Below the pieces are notes generated by a model. The model had not been told where the DNA came from and searched no databases. It saw nothing but the letters and a program-made list of their open reading frames with translations. A DNA stretch of 64,000 bases from Cryptomeria japonica (Eukaryota; Streptophyta; Pinopsida; Cupressales; Cupressaceae): the NCBI RefSeq assembly GCF_030272615.1, contig NC_081413.1, forward strand, positions 601,650,709 to 601,714,708, written 5' to 3'. Below, piece after piece: positions 46,499 to 57,913 of this stretch (its first letter is position 1; the number at the start of each line of letters is the position of its first letter). Both the position numbers and the translations under genes were made by a program.

Positions 46499-46830
46499 AT
46501 GTTAAGTCAGGAAGGGAGAGCAGTATCTTATTTTAGTAAAAATTTGAATGATGACAGAAGGATATATTCAGTTTATGATCAAGAATTTTATGTCATAGTT
46601 CAAGCCTTGAAGAAGTGGATACATTACCTGTTATCTAAGGAGTTTGTGTTGTATATTGATCGTCAAGCCTTGAAGTATTTGAATAGTTAGATTAAGTTGA
46701 ATTAGAGAAATATGAGACGGGTAGAGTTTTTGCAGAGTTACAACTTTGTGTTGAAGCATAGGAGTGGAAAGTCAAACAAAGTTGTTGATGAATTGAGTAG
46801 TAGAAGAAGTTTTCTGGCATAGATGAGAGT
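46499..46830 (+). pseudogene. G1 RNase H, second part (broken)
   Basis: Directly after the G2 LTR the text reads MLSQEGRAVSYFSKNLN, then YSVYDQEFYVIVQALKKW and LYIDRQALKYL, the conserved Ty3/gypsy RNase H sequence that should follow VDC at 22680. A stop at 46688 interrupts the frame. RNase H would remove the RNA strand during reverse transcription. Confidence 0.85.
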
Positions 46831-47930
46831 GATTGTGTTAGGATTTGAGGAATTGAAGACCTTGTATAATGATGACCCGGATTTTACAAAACTTTGGAAA
46901 GCATGTAGAGCACCGATTATGGTAGATAAAAGTAAGTGGTTGGATTATTTCATTTAGGATGGAATGTTATTCAGAGGAGTTCAATTGTGTGTACCTAAAA
47001 GTTCTATTAGGGGGAATATGATAAAGGAGAAGCATAGTGGACGATTAGCTAGACACTTTGGTATTGACAAAAGAGTAGCATTTCCAAGTGAACATTAATT
47101 TTTCCCTCAAATTCATAAGGATATTAGGAAATTTGTATAGAGCTGTAGAATTTGTCAAGTCGTAATGGGTAGTAGTTAGAATGTGGGATTGTACAAACCT
47201 TTGACAATTCTAGAGAGACCTTGGGAGGACATAAGCATGTATTTCATACTTGGATTACCTAAGACACAAAGAGGAAATGATTCTATATTTGTGGTGGTGG
47301 ATAGATTCTCGAAGATGGCACATTTCATACCTTGTAAGAAGACATCAAATGCAGTGCATATAGATGACTTATTTTTCAAGGAAGTGGTGAGATTGCATGG
47401 ATTACCTAAGAGCATAGTTTCAGATAGAGACACTAAGTTTGTTGGCTATTTTCTAAGAACACTTTGGAAGAAGATGAAGACAACTTTAAAGTTCAGTTCT
47501 ACTTTTCACCCACAGACTGATGGAAAGATAGAGGTAGTAAACAGATTTTGGGAAATTTGTTGAGATGCTTAGTTGGAGAGAATACCAAAAGTTGGGATTT
47601 GATCGTTGCACAAGCAAAGTTTGCCTACAATAATTCAGTGAACATGAGTACTGAAAGAACACCTTTTGAGATTGTTACCGGAGCACGCCCCAGAGGTATT
47701 CAGAATTGAGAGATATCAGTAATGAAGACAAGCAGAGTGCAAAGGTGGATGAATTTGCAGATCACGTGATGGGCTTAAATTTTTAGGTTAAACAACAATT
47801 GGAGGATATGAACAACAAATATATAGAGAAATAAGATAAGAAGAGAAGACATAAAGAATTTGAAGTTGGTGATGAAGTGATGGTGTATCTGAGAAAATAA
47901 AGATTTTTAGTTGGAACCTATAACAAGTTG
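46831..47930 (+). pseudogene. G1 integrase (broken, first catalytic Asp lost)
   Basis: The HHCC zinc finger is readable near 47030-47165 (ending CRICQV-type). The core is open at 47183-47563. Where related elements have M-D-F-I, this copy has [10 protein letters not shown], so the first catalytic Asp is Tyr. The second Asp (VSDRDTKF) and the Glu ([11 protein letters not shown]) are present. Frame breaks follow, with recognisable C-terminal text (AYNNSVN, later the MVYLR-type segment) to about 47900. Confidence 0.85.
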
Positions 47931-47933
47931 TAG

Positions 47934-48287
47934 ATGAGGAAGTTTGGACCTTGTAAGATCTCGATGAAGTTTAGTTCCAGAAATGCATATGAAGTGGAGC
48001 TACCAGATAGTTCGAGTATTTCACCTATATTCAACGTTATAGATCTACATCGATATTATGAATCAGAATTCAATGAAGACAATATTGCAGACTTGGAGAA
48101 ACAGTTGCCCCAGAAGGAACCAGATCAGATTGAAGACATTTTGGACAGTAGGATTGGGCGTAGCACCCAGAGCAGTCAGTACAAAGAGTATCTTGTGAAA
48201 TGGAAGGATAGACAAGTTGAAGTTTCATCTTGGATTTCTCAAGTAGAGGTGGACCACCTTGGTTTTCCTCTGACCCCAACAAAGTGA
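47934..48287 (+). pseudogene. G1 integrase C-terminus and chromodomain
   Basis: The open segment starts with KFGPCKISMKFSSRNAYEVELP (integrase C-terminal fold) and ends with a chromodomain, EDILDSRIG then KEYLVKWKDRQVEVSSWIS. The chromodomain marks G1 as a chromovirus; in this group it steers integration by contacting chromatin. The expected aromatic residues around the methyl-lysine pocket are only partly kept. Confidence 0.85.
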
Positions 48288-48316
48288 GGAACTCACTTTT
48301 TTTAAACAATCCCGGA

Positions 48317-49093
48317 TGTCTACAGGAGCATCCCCAGTTCTTGGCAATCTTGCATCAACTAAAAACATTTATTTTCAGTTTGTTTTATGTTTTGCAGTTT
48401 TAGCATTTCTTCGTACATTTTCTTGTGTGTGCTCACCGGATCTTGTGGAGCTAGATTTTGGTTGTGAACATGATTATCTTCCTTATTCTTGAACCGCGAG
48501 ACGCTTGGATAATTTTCTGGCAAGTTAACACTTTTAGATTCCGAGATAGTTTTTCTGGCTTAGAACACTGGGACCTATTCGCTATTGGTAAATATTGCGA
48601 ACCCTTTCTGTAGCTTGCAGAGATTCATTTCATTGATTCCAATGTTCCTTGGCATGTGACTGATCTTCCCTCTAATCCGCACTTCATCCTTTGGATTTTT
48701 CAAAGGATTCTCTTTGGCGGAGGCCGACCTAGTGGTTTTACACGTTTGATCTTGTTCTTCGTCATTTGATCCCTCTTGGGCCGAAGTGGATCTCTCTTGA
48801 GCATATAAATAAATGTAATTAAGCATTATAATTGATTCCAAATTATATAGAATATATAACTTAAGATTTAGAGGTTTGGAGTTGACCAATTCTGTAATTG
48901 AGCATGTATGTAGCAGGCCAGTGAGCCAAATATTGTAGTCCGGATGTTACTAGTCTCTTGTAATCAGTTTTCATGATCTAATTAATTCAATTCTGCATTG
49001 CCTCCACCATCTTGTCTTTCGTTTGTTGTGTTTACTCTTGTTGCACAGTCCAGATAGATACCATTGAGGTCCCTCCTAACCGTGACTACACCA
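48317..49093 (+). repeat. G1 3' LTR
   Basis: 777 bases from TGTCTACAGG to GACTACACCA, followed by the TSD CCATA. Clearly diverged from the 5' LTR (19064-19840). Confidence 0.9.
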
Positions 49094-49098
49094 CCATA

Positions 49099-50120
49099 TT
49101 AGACAAGATTGCAAAGCAAGCTGAACATCACTAATAATGCTTGCAGGGTGGGCTCGCAACAGGAAGGGACCCAAATAGTTAGCTTCAACAAGATGGTGCT
49201 CCAGGCTAGGAAAGGTCATGTGGTACAACTAGATGTTGAGACATTGCAGGAACATATTCTTCTGGACCTATCTGACTTTTTTCGAGCCATTGAATTTTAT
49301 GAAGAAGAATTTGAAGATATCCCGCTAACGCTATTTGAAGAAGAAGAGAAGGAAGATGAAATTGACAAACAAATTGTAGAATGACACCTGACACCTGATG
49401 TCAGAGCCTGAGTCCAGTGACTTTATAGATTTGTGGTCTTTTGATGTGATTCAGGCTTTGTTGCTTAGTAGATATTTTATTGTTTTGAGAACGGTCATGT
49501 TCAAGACCATTATCTTTAGTAATTGTTTCTTGAAAATGAAAAAGACAGGGGGTAATAGTTATAAATAAGTAGATTAGTAGATCTTTAAGGATCTTTTGGG
49601 CAAAATTTGTTTTTCTCTTAAGAACAAAAACTTCTCTAAGCATTTTTCTGTTTACTATTTTGAATATAGAAAATTTGTTGGTGGCTTCAGATATTCGTAA
49701 TCTTTGAGTTATTGTCTATGAATTCTTTTTGTTCTTTTGAATGGTTATTGGTGGATGCATCTATTTTTGAAGTGGTGAATGGTTTCAATTTTTCTATTGT
49801 TGCAAGAATATTGTCTTTGAATGGTATTTTGTAGCAATCTGGTTATTTCAAAATCTTCGGAAATCTAAAAAGTATATGTATTTTATGCATGCCTTTTCAA
49901 AGCTTTTTGGTTAAAAGCTCTTTCCTTATTTTCTTTTTGGTTAAAAGCATTTCAGTTAATTTCTATTCATTGAATATCATCAAAAAGTAGCTACCACATT
50001 TTAAAATAAGTAGAGAATTAATCAATAATTAGTTTATTTAGACTAGTTCAACTGTGGTTACATTTGTCACCTTTGTGAGCGTGAGAATATAGAGTTAGGT
50101 GATAAATCCATTAACCAACA
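49099..50120 (+). repeat. R0 left LTR, second part
   Basis: Continues the LTR broken at 19063 and aligns with 52600-53612. It contains an acidic 63-codon frame from the ATG at 49193 to 49384 that is also open in the right LTR; most differences between the two change the amino acid, so it is probably not selected. Confidence 0.85.
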
Positions 50121-50126
50121 TATTTT

Positions 50127-50146
50127 TGGTGACTCTATTGGGGAAG
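50127..50146 (+). other. R0 primer binding site
   Basis: TTGGTGACTCTATTGGGGAA lies six bases after the LTR end. It resembles the Tat-type site TTGGCGACTCCGCTGGGGA, suggesting that R0 is mobilised by a Tat-lineage element. Confidence 0.65.
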
Positions 50147-50337
50147 AACGAAAATAGAAGATTTATGAAAATTAGTGTGTCTTGGGAAACATTTTTAATG
50201 TCTTATGATAAGAAGATTGGCGACTTTGTTTGCACAAATCCAGAGAAGGGTTTTCAGTTAAACCTAAGTTAATACATGGTTAACACTTGAAAAGAAGGAA
50301 GGATTTCCTGAACTGCATTGTGTGAAATGTCCATGCC

Positions 50338-51240
50338 ATGGGACCAGCAAGGGAAACAAAGGAGAGAAGTACATTTGAGGGAAAGTGTAAAGTCAAGCCT
50401 GAAAAACTATTACTAGGTACCTTTGAAGAAGAGAATACATCGAAAGAATTTAAAAGGGCTTATGTTTCGAGTTGGTTCTATCAGGATTTTGAAAGCGACT
50501 TTCGATGTGGTATAGTTGACAATAAAGGTCACATCACTGAGGTTGAAGTGGAAAAGTTCATAAGAATTTTTGGTGGAGTTGAAAAGAAGGAAAAACTACC
50601 TCAAGTCGCTCCCCAAGATGGGCTCCTGTATGAAAGAGAGGATGAAATCCTCTCGAGTTTTGATCCTATTCTTTTGGAATATGACAACCAGATATCATCA
50701 TGTACCTCTTGCATGAGTCATGTTCTGACTGTGGGTAAGTCGGGAAAGGATTCTCTGTCTAAAGGTCCTTTTATCGACTTCATCAGCTCTGTGTGGGAAA
50801 TAACATTAGAAGAAGATTTTCTTTCTTTTTCCAGAGAGAAGTCCCTTACACAAGGGATAGGGATTAAATGTAACCCTTTGAAACCCCTGTATTACCCTGT
50901 AGAATCCTATGAAGATGCCCACATGAGAAATAATCCTCTTTTTGAAGTGATAAGCCCTCAGCTGATAAACCAACTGCCCTTCCTCCATATTTTTGATGAG
51001 CCTGAGAAAGTTGTCCTTGAGGATAGCTCTGACGATGATGAATTTCTTTCTTTATGCTATCATGCAGAGACGGGAAGTAGATATGTTCAGTTCTCGAGTC
51101 TAAAACCTAGAACCCTTGTCGATGATTATTTGTCTATTAATGAAATAATGGATAAATGCTCAATTGTTGAAAGTATTGAGCTGTCGTCATGTGAAGTCTA
51201 CATACAAGGCCATGATAAATGTGCTGATATCTTTAAATGA
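50338..51240 (+). CDS. R0 internal ORF, 300 residues, unknown family
   Basis: The ORF begins MGPARETKERSTFEGKC and ends KCADIFK. It is acidic overall, with Ser/Asp/Glu clusters (LEDSSDDDEFLSL) and two CxxC-like spots (SSCTSCMSH). I see no signal peptide, transmembrane segment, zinc finger or retroviral catalytic motif. It is the only sizeable ORF between the LTRs of R0. It has stayed open although the R0 LTRs have diverged by several percent. It may be a degenerate Gag-like product, a captured host fragment, or an element-specific protein. I do not recognise it. Confidence 0.45.
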   Translation: MGPARETKERSTFEGKCKVKPEKLLLGTFEEENTSKEFKRAYVSSWFYQDFESDFRCGIVDNKGHITEVEVEKFIRIFGGVEKKEKLPQVAPQDGLLYEREDEILSSFDPILLEYDNQISSCTSCMSHVLTVGKSGKDSLSKGPFIDFISSVWEITLEEDFLSFSREKSLTQGIGIKCNPLKPLYYPVESYEDAHMRNNPLFEVISPQLINQLPFLHIFDEPEKVVLEDSSDDDEFLSLCYHAETGSRYVQFSSLKPRTLVDDYLSINEIMDKCSIVESIELSSCEVYIQGHDKCADIFK

Positions 51241-51793
51241 AGTTGGGAGATGTATGATTAGAGACAGGATGAACTGGTTAAATCTTTTCAGAAGGATTAT
51301 TATCAGTTACCCTAAGCAATTCATGAAGAGGTAAAAGGTTTGGTTCCAAAAGTCTACCATGAAGAATGGTTGTTTGGGCATGAATGCATCTACAAACTTT
51401 TGTGTAGACATAATCAAAAGCCTAGTATGGGGATCGTTTTCCAACGTAGTTTATCTCATGTCATGTCATGCATCCCAAACCCTCTTTTGCACAGGTATAT
51501 ATTTCCCTCAAGCCCTAAATGGTTTCGCATGAATAATATTGCTCTACATCTTAAGGCCCTTATGGTTGTGTACATATTTAGGATCTATTTTTTGTTTCTT
51601 GTAGTGTAGTTTGTTTCGCTTTCTATTTTTGGCTTGTTAGCCTTGAGTTTTGCCCAGTCGCCCCTCCACCCTACTGCTAAACAGTGCCCTTTCTTTCTAT
51701 TATGCCTAACTCTATTGCCCAATTTTACATGCACTGGTCTGAGTTCTGGAGTTCTCTACATCTTGCTAGTCCTACCCGCATTCAGAGCCTATA
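51241..51793 (+). other. R0 3' internal region
   Basis: Contains a short open frame (51340-51609) without recognisable features. The frame after the 51240 stop reads on as text in places, so the 300-codon ORF may have been longer. No clear polypurine tract before the right LTR. Confidence 0.4.
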
Positions 51794-53612
51794 TGTTACC
51801 TATAAATTTTTAAACTTTTGACAAGTCGTTTCCCTCTTCTATTTTTTCCCATTCGCTCTTGTCGCGGCCTTTCTGAATTTCCTAACTTTTGTCATGAGGT
51901 TCCCAACTTCTAGAACCGCCTGATCACCCGATCGACTTGGGGAAGTTTGCATAAAGTCGACACCTCTAGGGAATCGGACTTGTGGTCACTTTCAAAAGGA
52001 GTTTGATGATATTGGACTTGCTCGATCTCCCTACTTTCTGATATTCCTTGTGTTGTGATGAATATTGAGCTTCCTCAAGATTTTAAGGGATATCTTCCAT
52101 TCCAAGTAAGGATATTCTGGCATATAGTTTCAAGTTATTCCAACACCTTGGGGTGGCAACATGAGTGATGGTAAAGACAGGTCATGCCTGAGTGCTGCCA
52201 AAATTAAATAAACCTATCAGGTCGATAAGAGTAAATGCTTCCTATCGCTACTGTTGCTGCCTCATCAATTGTCACATCATGCATTGCTTCTAGGTAGCAA
52301 ATCAAGGGGAGATTTACAAAGTACCATTATTAATGACCATTAAAAAACCAAAGATAGGAAAAAGGTGGTGGCATGTGTTACTACATTTGATGTTGTCATT
52401 TTTGTAGAAAACATTAAAAATAGCTATTAGGAGGAAAATATCATGATTTTCACGTATCAGAATGGTTTTGCCTCATGATGATGAGCTGTCGTTTCATAAC
52501 CCAGATTTGAATTGGCCACAGAAAGAGCAAGAGGATATAGTCCACTAGTTATGGTTTTTTGCATGAACTGATTTTGGTGAATATAGGAGGGTCATCACCA
52601 TATTAGACAAGATTGCAGAGCGAGCTGAACATCATGATGGTGAGCTCGCAATGGGAAGGGACCTGAATAATTAGCTTCGACAAGATGGTGCTCCAGGCTA
52701 GGAAAGGTCATGTGGTACAACTAGATGTTGAGACATTGCAGGAACATATTCTTTTGGACCTATCTGACTTTTTTCGAGCCACTGAATTTTATGAAGAAGA
52801 ATTTGAAGATATCTTGCTAACGCTATTTGAAGAAGAAGAGAAGGCAGATGAAATTGATAAACAGACTGCAGAATGACACCTGACACCTGATATCATAGCC
52901 TAAGTCCGGTGACTTTATAGATTTGTGGTCTTGTGATGTGATTCAGACTTTGTTTCTTAGTAGATATTTTATTGTTTTGAGAACAGTCATGTTCAAGACC
53001 ATTATCTTTAGTAACTGTTTCTTGAAAATGAAAAAGACAGGGGGTAATAGTTATAAATAAGTAGATTAGTAGATCTTTAAGGATCTTTTGGGCAAACTTT
53101 GTTTTTCTCTTAGGAACAAAAACTTCTTTAAGCATTTTTCTGCTTACTGTTTTGAATATAGAAAATTTGCTGCTGGCTTCAGATATTCGTAATCTTTGAA
53201 TTATGGTCTGTGAATTCTTTTTGTTCTTTTAAATGGTTATCGGTGGATGCATCTATTTTTGAAGTGGTGAATGGTTTCAGTTTTTCTATTGCTACAAGAA
53301 TATTGTCTTTGAATGGTATTTTCTAGAAATCTAGTTATTTCAAAATCTTGGGAAATCTAAAAAGTATTTGTATGTTATGCATACCTTTTCAAAGCTTTAT
53401 GGTTAAAATCTCTTTCCTTATTTTATTTCTGGTTAAAAGCATTTCAGTTAATTTCTATTCATTGAATATCATCAGAAAGTAGCTACCACCTTTTAAAATA
53501 AGCAGAGAATCAGTTAGTAATTAGTTTATTTAGACTGGTTCAATTGTGGTTACATTTGTCACCTTTGTGGGCGTGAGAATATAGAGTTGGGTGATAAATC
53601 TGTTAACCAACA
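51794..53612 (+). repeat. R0 right LTR (uninterrupted)
   Basis: 1819 bases, TGTTACCTATAAATTT to GTTAACCAACA, followed by the TSD CCTTT. It preserves the empty site for G1. Confidence 0.9.
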
Positions 53613-53617
53613 CCTTT

Positions 53618-56600
53618 CAAATTTCTAAATATCCGTTTTACTGCTTGATCATGAGATTGCTTAGGATTAGCTTGGTATCTAGCAACCCAACAAACAACCT
53701 ACATAATATCCGGTCTTGAAGCAGTCAAATACAACAATCAGGTCTAGTCATAGATCTATGTTTTTTTCTAGTCAACATTTGGAGATCCATCATCCTTGCT
53801 TAACTTACAATCAGTAGTCATAGGGGCTACAACCAATTTAGAGTTTTCCATCCCAAACTTCTTCAACAACTCCTTGATATAATTGGTTTGAGAAATAAAA
53901 ATGCCTTTTTTTATTGAGTAACTTGAAGACCAAGGAAAAATGACCGCTCACCTATTGTAGATATCATAAATTTCTTATGCATCTCTTGTACAAACTTCAT
54001 ACATACGTCATAATCTCCTCCAAATATGTTATCATAAACATACACAACAATAATCAACAATTTATCTCCTTCAAATTTTAAATAAAAATTAGTCTATAGT
54101 ATCTTTCCTGAAGCTCTGTTGAAACAAATACCTATCCAACCTTGCATACAAATCTCTAGGAGCTTTTTTGAGTGCATAAAGCACCTTCTTCAGTTTGTAA
54201 ACCATATCCAAATCTTTTGATAACTTGAAACCATCTAGTTGTTCAATGTATACTTCTTCAAGTTCTACATTCAAAAATGTTGAGTTGACATCCATCTAAT
54301 ATACTTTAGAGTTCTCATAAGAAGAAAATGAAAGAAACATCCTTATAGCTTCAATTCTTGCAACTGAAGTAAAAGTCTCTTCAAGTTCTATACCTTCAAC
54401 TTATAAATAAACCTCACACACCAATCTTGCCTTGTTGCTTGTGACTTTTCCATCTTCATTAATCTTGTTTCAGGTTCCTATCACATTCTTATCTATCGAT
54501 ATAGGTACTATTTCCCATGTTTGATTCTTCTTTATCTAATTCAGCTCCTCTTCCATTGCCTTGATCCACCTTTCATCCTTGCTAGCTTCCACATAGGTCT
54601 TTGGTTCTATTTGAGATAAGAAACAATAATTTGCTTGTTCACTGGTTTATGTGAGTCTTCTTCTTCTTTGAACACCTTTATTTTTATCTCCAATAATATA
54701 TTCCTCCAAATGATTATTCCTCACATACTTTGTTGGTGTCTTGGGAGTTTGTTTAGGTTACTTTTATTCTATATTTGTCTATTATTTCTCTTTTGAACTA
54801 GCGTTCTCTTCTGCAACCACACTGGAACAACTTCTATCTCAATCCCAGATTCAAGTATAGTCTTAGTTTGATTCCATTTTTCACTAACTATAACATTTGC
54901 ACTCTCCATAATCCTGTTTAGCTTCTTGTTGTAACATTGGTGAGCCTTACTGCTTATAGAATATTCCAAGAATATTCCTTCATCTGGCACTTGCTTCTAA
55001 AGATTTTGAAATACTTGATTGTAGGAAGTTTTCCATTCCATACCTCATAACTTGCCTTTGTGTGACTCACTCTTATCAGAACCATGTTGAGAATATAAAC
55101 AATAGTATGCACAACCTCTTTCCAAAACACATTAGGTGGGTTAGCATCCTTCATAGTTCTAGTCATTTCAACAACACTCATAATCTTTCTTTCTACTAGA
55201 GTTCCATTCTATCGAGGGGTCCTAGGAGAAAAAAAAATGTCTTCTAATAGCATGCTCTTCACAAAATCTATCAAATCCATTTAATGTAAACTCTCATCCT
55301 CTATCAGATCTTAAACATTTGATTCTAGCATCAATTTGATTCTCAACCATAGAGATGAATGCTTTAAACCTTTCTAATGCTCCAAATTTTTCTCTCGAGA
55401 AATTAACCCATGTCATTCTAAAATAATCATCAATAAGCAACATAAAATACCTTTTCACCATTCGGTCCTCTTGTCCTTGTCTCTCCACATATATATGTAT
55501 GCACCAACTTCAAACATTTTGAAGTTGAATACTCCATGTTCTTGAATCTCCTCTTTGTTTGCTTTCCTAGCTAACATTTCTTGTAAATAGTATCAACTAG
55601 TTTGATAATATTTGGTAAATCTCATACATAATGGGTAGAATTGATCTTCATCATTTTATCAAAATTGATATGTCCTAGCTTTTTGTACCACAACCAACAT
55701 ACAACTGCTACCACTATTATCCTTCACATAGTAAACATTGTCATTAGTTCTTATACCTTCTACAACTAATCGTTCGAAACCACCTTTCCTAATCTCACAT
55801 TTGGATCCATGAAATATAAGCTAATAGCCCTTACTACACATTCGGCTCACACTCAAAAGATTATGTCTCAAAATCTTTACATAATAAGCATCACCAGTCT
55901 TATGTTTATCATCAATTAAATTAGTAAATTTACCACAAATAGTTGCAGCTTCCTCACCTGGAAATTTTATTGATCCACCATCTTACTTCTCAAAATCAAT
56001 GGACTTTAATTTATCACGTGTCATTTGATTTGAACACCTGGATTCAATTATCCATGAATTAGGCTCTACTTTCAAATGTGGTGTAGTCTTCTCATTCTCT
56101 AGTTTTTCATTGTTCTTTACAACTTTCGGATTACAAGACATTTCATCACTCTTCTCCTCTATAGCCAAAAATAATAATTATTCATTTGAGTCATTAACAT
56201 CTTCCTCTTTAGATGAACGAGTCTCTATTGGACAAAAATTCTTCTTAGATTTGTCTTTGTAATCTATTATCTTAGTTCTATTATTCCATCTATGATTATC
56301 TCTTCCCTTATTATCATCATCAAATATGTTATCATAGTCTTCCCTATAAATACATCTAGAAGAATATTGACCAGTTCTTCCACAATTGAAACATTTGAAG
56401 GGTAACTTACCTTTCTACTTTCTAAATCCTTTCTTTAGTCTTCTGACAAAGTTTGTTCTATCTCATCCATGGAATTGCTTGATTCAGGTTCATCTTCAAT
56501 CTTCCTACTAGCTTTGAATGCAACATCTTTCTTCTCTTTTCACAACTCATCTATCTTAGCAATCTCAAGGGTAGAGAGTGAGCCATATAGATGATACAAA

Positions 56601-57144
56601 GTGTATTTGTCCATATCATAGATTTATTCAATAGCATACTTTTTAGGTTTGTAGCAATTAAGTATTGTCCACAACACCTTTCACACAACTTTAGTTTCTT
56701 GTAATTTACCACCAATACCCTTAATTGTACTCACAATCTCATTTACTAGGTGTATATAGATTTTAATGTTCCCATCATCAGACAATATCAGATTCTCAAA
56801 CTTGTGCTTCAGATTTGTCAACTTGGCTTGATTTGTCTTCTCTTCACCTTTTTATACACTACTAGCTTCTCCCAAACTTCTTTAGCAGACTTCAAGCCAA
56901 CAAATTTAAAAAATACTGCACCACTTAAATAGTTGATAATTGCAACTTTGTCCTTTGCATTGTTCTGATGTACCTTAACCTCATTTAGAGCCTAAAGACC
57001 ATTTATTTGAGCACTATACCCATTCTTGATAATCTCCCATATTCCAGTTCATAAAGATTCTGAATGGTATTTCATTCTTTCCTTCCAATAAGAATAAATT
57101 GTGCCATCAGAATTTGGTGCTTTGAAATTATCTTCGTGCACCAT
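53618..57144 (-). pseudogene. C0 copia Gag-Pol, main part (broken)
   Basis: Minus strand, from the right. Gag starts at the ATG at 57144 (MVHEDNFKAPNSDGTIYSYW) and reaches a zinc knuckle at about 56395-56350 (CFNCGRTGQYSSRC, His replaced by Tyr). The protease zone lies near 56050-55900. Integrase pieces follow: YFMLLIDDYFRMTWV and IKCLRSDRG (55488-55294), then SVVEMTRTMKDANPP (55181-54954). Reverse transcriptase includes VYKLKKVLYALKKAPRDLYARLDRYL (54295-54089). The RNase H/RT connection ends at 53618, where R0 cuts it. Gag, integrase, RT, RNase H is the copia order. Many stops and frameshifts; inactive. Confidence 0.85.
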
Positions 57145-57186
57145 TCTAGATCTTTATCATGCAAATAAGATTTTCTAAGAGGAACC

Positions 57187-57201
57187 AAGCTCTAATACCA
57201 A
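57187..57201 (-). other. C0 primer binding site
   Basis: The minus strand reads TTGGTATTAGAGCTT, one base away from the initiator-Met site TGGTATCAGAGC, four bases inside the 5' LTR end. Confidence 0.75.
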
Positions 57202-57205
57202 TTAT

Positions 57206-57290
57206 TGATCACATGAGAGGGGTGAATAATTAGTCTGGAACTCAAAACACTTTACTTTTGATTAATTAAACTTCAAACTGCAATCAACTA
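57206..57290 (-). repeat. C0 5' LTR, remaining end
   Basis: Matches 16002-16088 and then stops at CAATCAAC. The continuation of the LTR is not found up to the window end. Confidence 0.7.
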
Positions 57291-57913
57291 TAAAGTGGAA
57301 AATTGGACCCTAGTGACTCCCCACCTAGGAGAGAGAAAGGAAGTCACTAGGATGATTTTTGCTTGGAGAAACTTTACATTCAAAAGAGGGGCTTGAATCC
57401 ACTAGATCCAAATCCAAGGGAAACAAGGATGTGAATGCCAAACAGATTGTAAGGGTTGAAGTGTGATTTGCCCTCTTTTGTAAATGGGAAAGTTGACTCA
57501 TTGACTATGTAGAAAAGAGAGATAAAATGGGTGAAATGAGGAGCCACCGGTTAGGGATTGCGCTGTAACTTTGGATCTAAGATATTTAGACTAATACAGA
57601 TCTGCCCTTAAATTTGGAGAAAAGTCGTCGAGACAATGTTGAAAGTGCACACGGTCGTTCGCAAAATCCGTGAAATGAAAATGGTTTTCTCACCTCTGTA
57701 AATGGAGTCCAAATCTGAAAATACCACTGTGCACCTGCAACTTTGTAGATTTGCAATTTGTTGATGATGATTGCTTTGCTTCTTGAATGAAATCACAAAT
57801 ATAACATTAAAAAACCCTAACACACACACATGCTTGCAAATAAATGTTGTAATGTTGCTCCAAGGGATGAATGACGAAGACTTGAATGCTTGATAATAAT
57901 AATGAATACCTTT
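57291..57913. other. Unclassified sequence between C0 and the second Tat element
   Basis: No gene. It starts with an inverted pair (57309-57320 and 57340-57351, CCTAGTGACT...AGTCACTAGG). It may be part of another LTR inserted in the C0 LTR, but no partner is present in the window. Confidence 0.4.

Larger units (their letters stand above)
19064..49093 (+). mobile_element. G1: chromovirus-type Ty3/gypsy element inserted in the R0 LTR
   Basis: LTRs of 777 bases at each end, primer binding site TGGTATCAGAG, then Gag, protease, reverse transcriptase, RNase H, integrase and a chromodomain in plus orientation. The target duplication CCATA is at 19059-19063 and 49094-49098. Removing G1 restores the R0 LTR sequence seen intact at 52585-52620. 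The element is split in its RNase H region by G2 (22700-46498). Many stops and visible LTR mismatches show that it is old and inactive. Confidence 0.9.
18248..53612 (+). mobile_element. R0: non-autonomous LTR retrotransposon (LARD-like) inserted in C0
   Basis: Two copies of a roughly 1.82-kb LTR are in direct orientation. The left copy (18248-19063 plus 49099-50120) is itself split by G1; the right copy is 51794-53612. Both start TGTTACCT and end AACCAACA. The target duplication CCTTT lies at 18243-18247 and 53613-53617. The internal region is only 1.67 kb and has a primer binding site but no recognisable Gag or Pol; it contains one 300-codon ORF. Over the compared segment 49193-49424 against 52685-52916 I count about 13 mismatches, so it is not recent. 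Confidence 0.85.
16002..57290 (-). mobile_element. C0: outermost Ty1/copia element, split by nested insertions
   Basis: The element reads on the minus strand. Its 3' LTR, polypurine tract and RNase H end lie at 16002-18242. The rest of RNase H, reverse transcriptase, integrase, Gag and primer binding site lie at 53618-57201, with the first 85 bases of the 5' LTR at 57206-57290. The two halves are separated by 35 kb of younger insertions flanked by CCTTT. When the insert and one CCTTT copy are removed, the RNase H frame rejoins at a conserved Leu-Lys-Gly. Beyond 57290 the 5' LTR no longer matches the left LTR, so it is truncated or interrupted there. All frames carry stops; the element is dead. 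Confidence 0.85.

Noticed and set aside
49193-52876. Acidic 63-codon ORF open in both R0 LTR copies
   Set aside because: Most differences between the copies change the amino acid, so there is no sign of selection for the protein.
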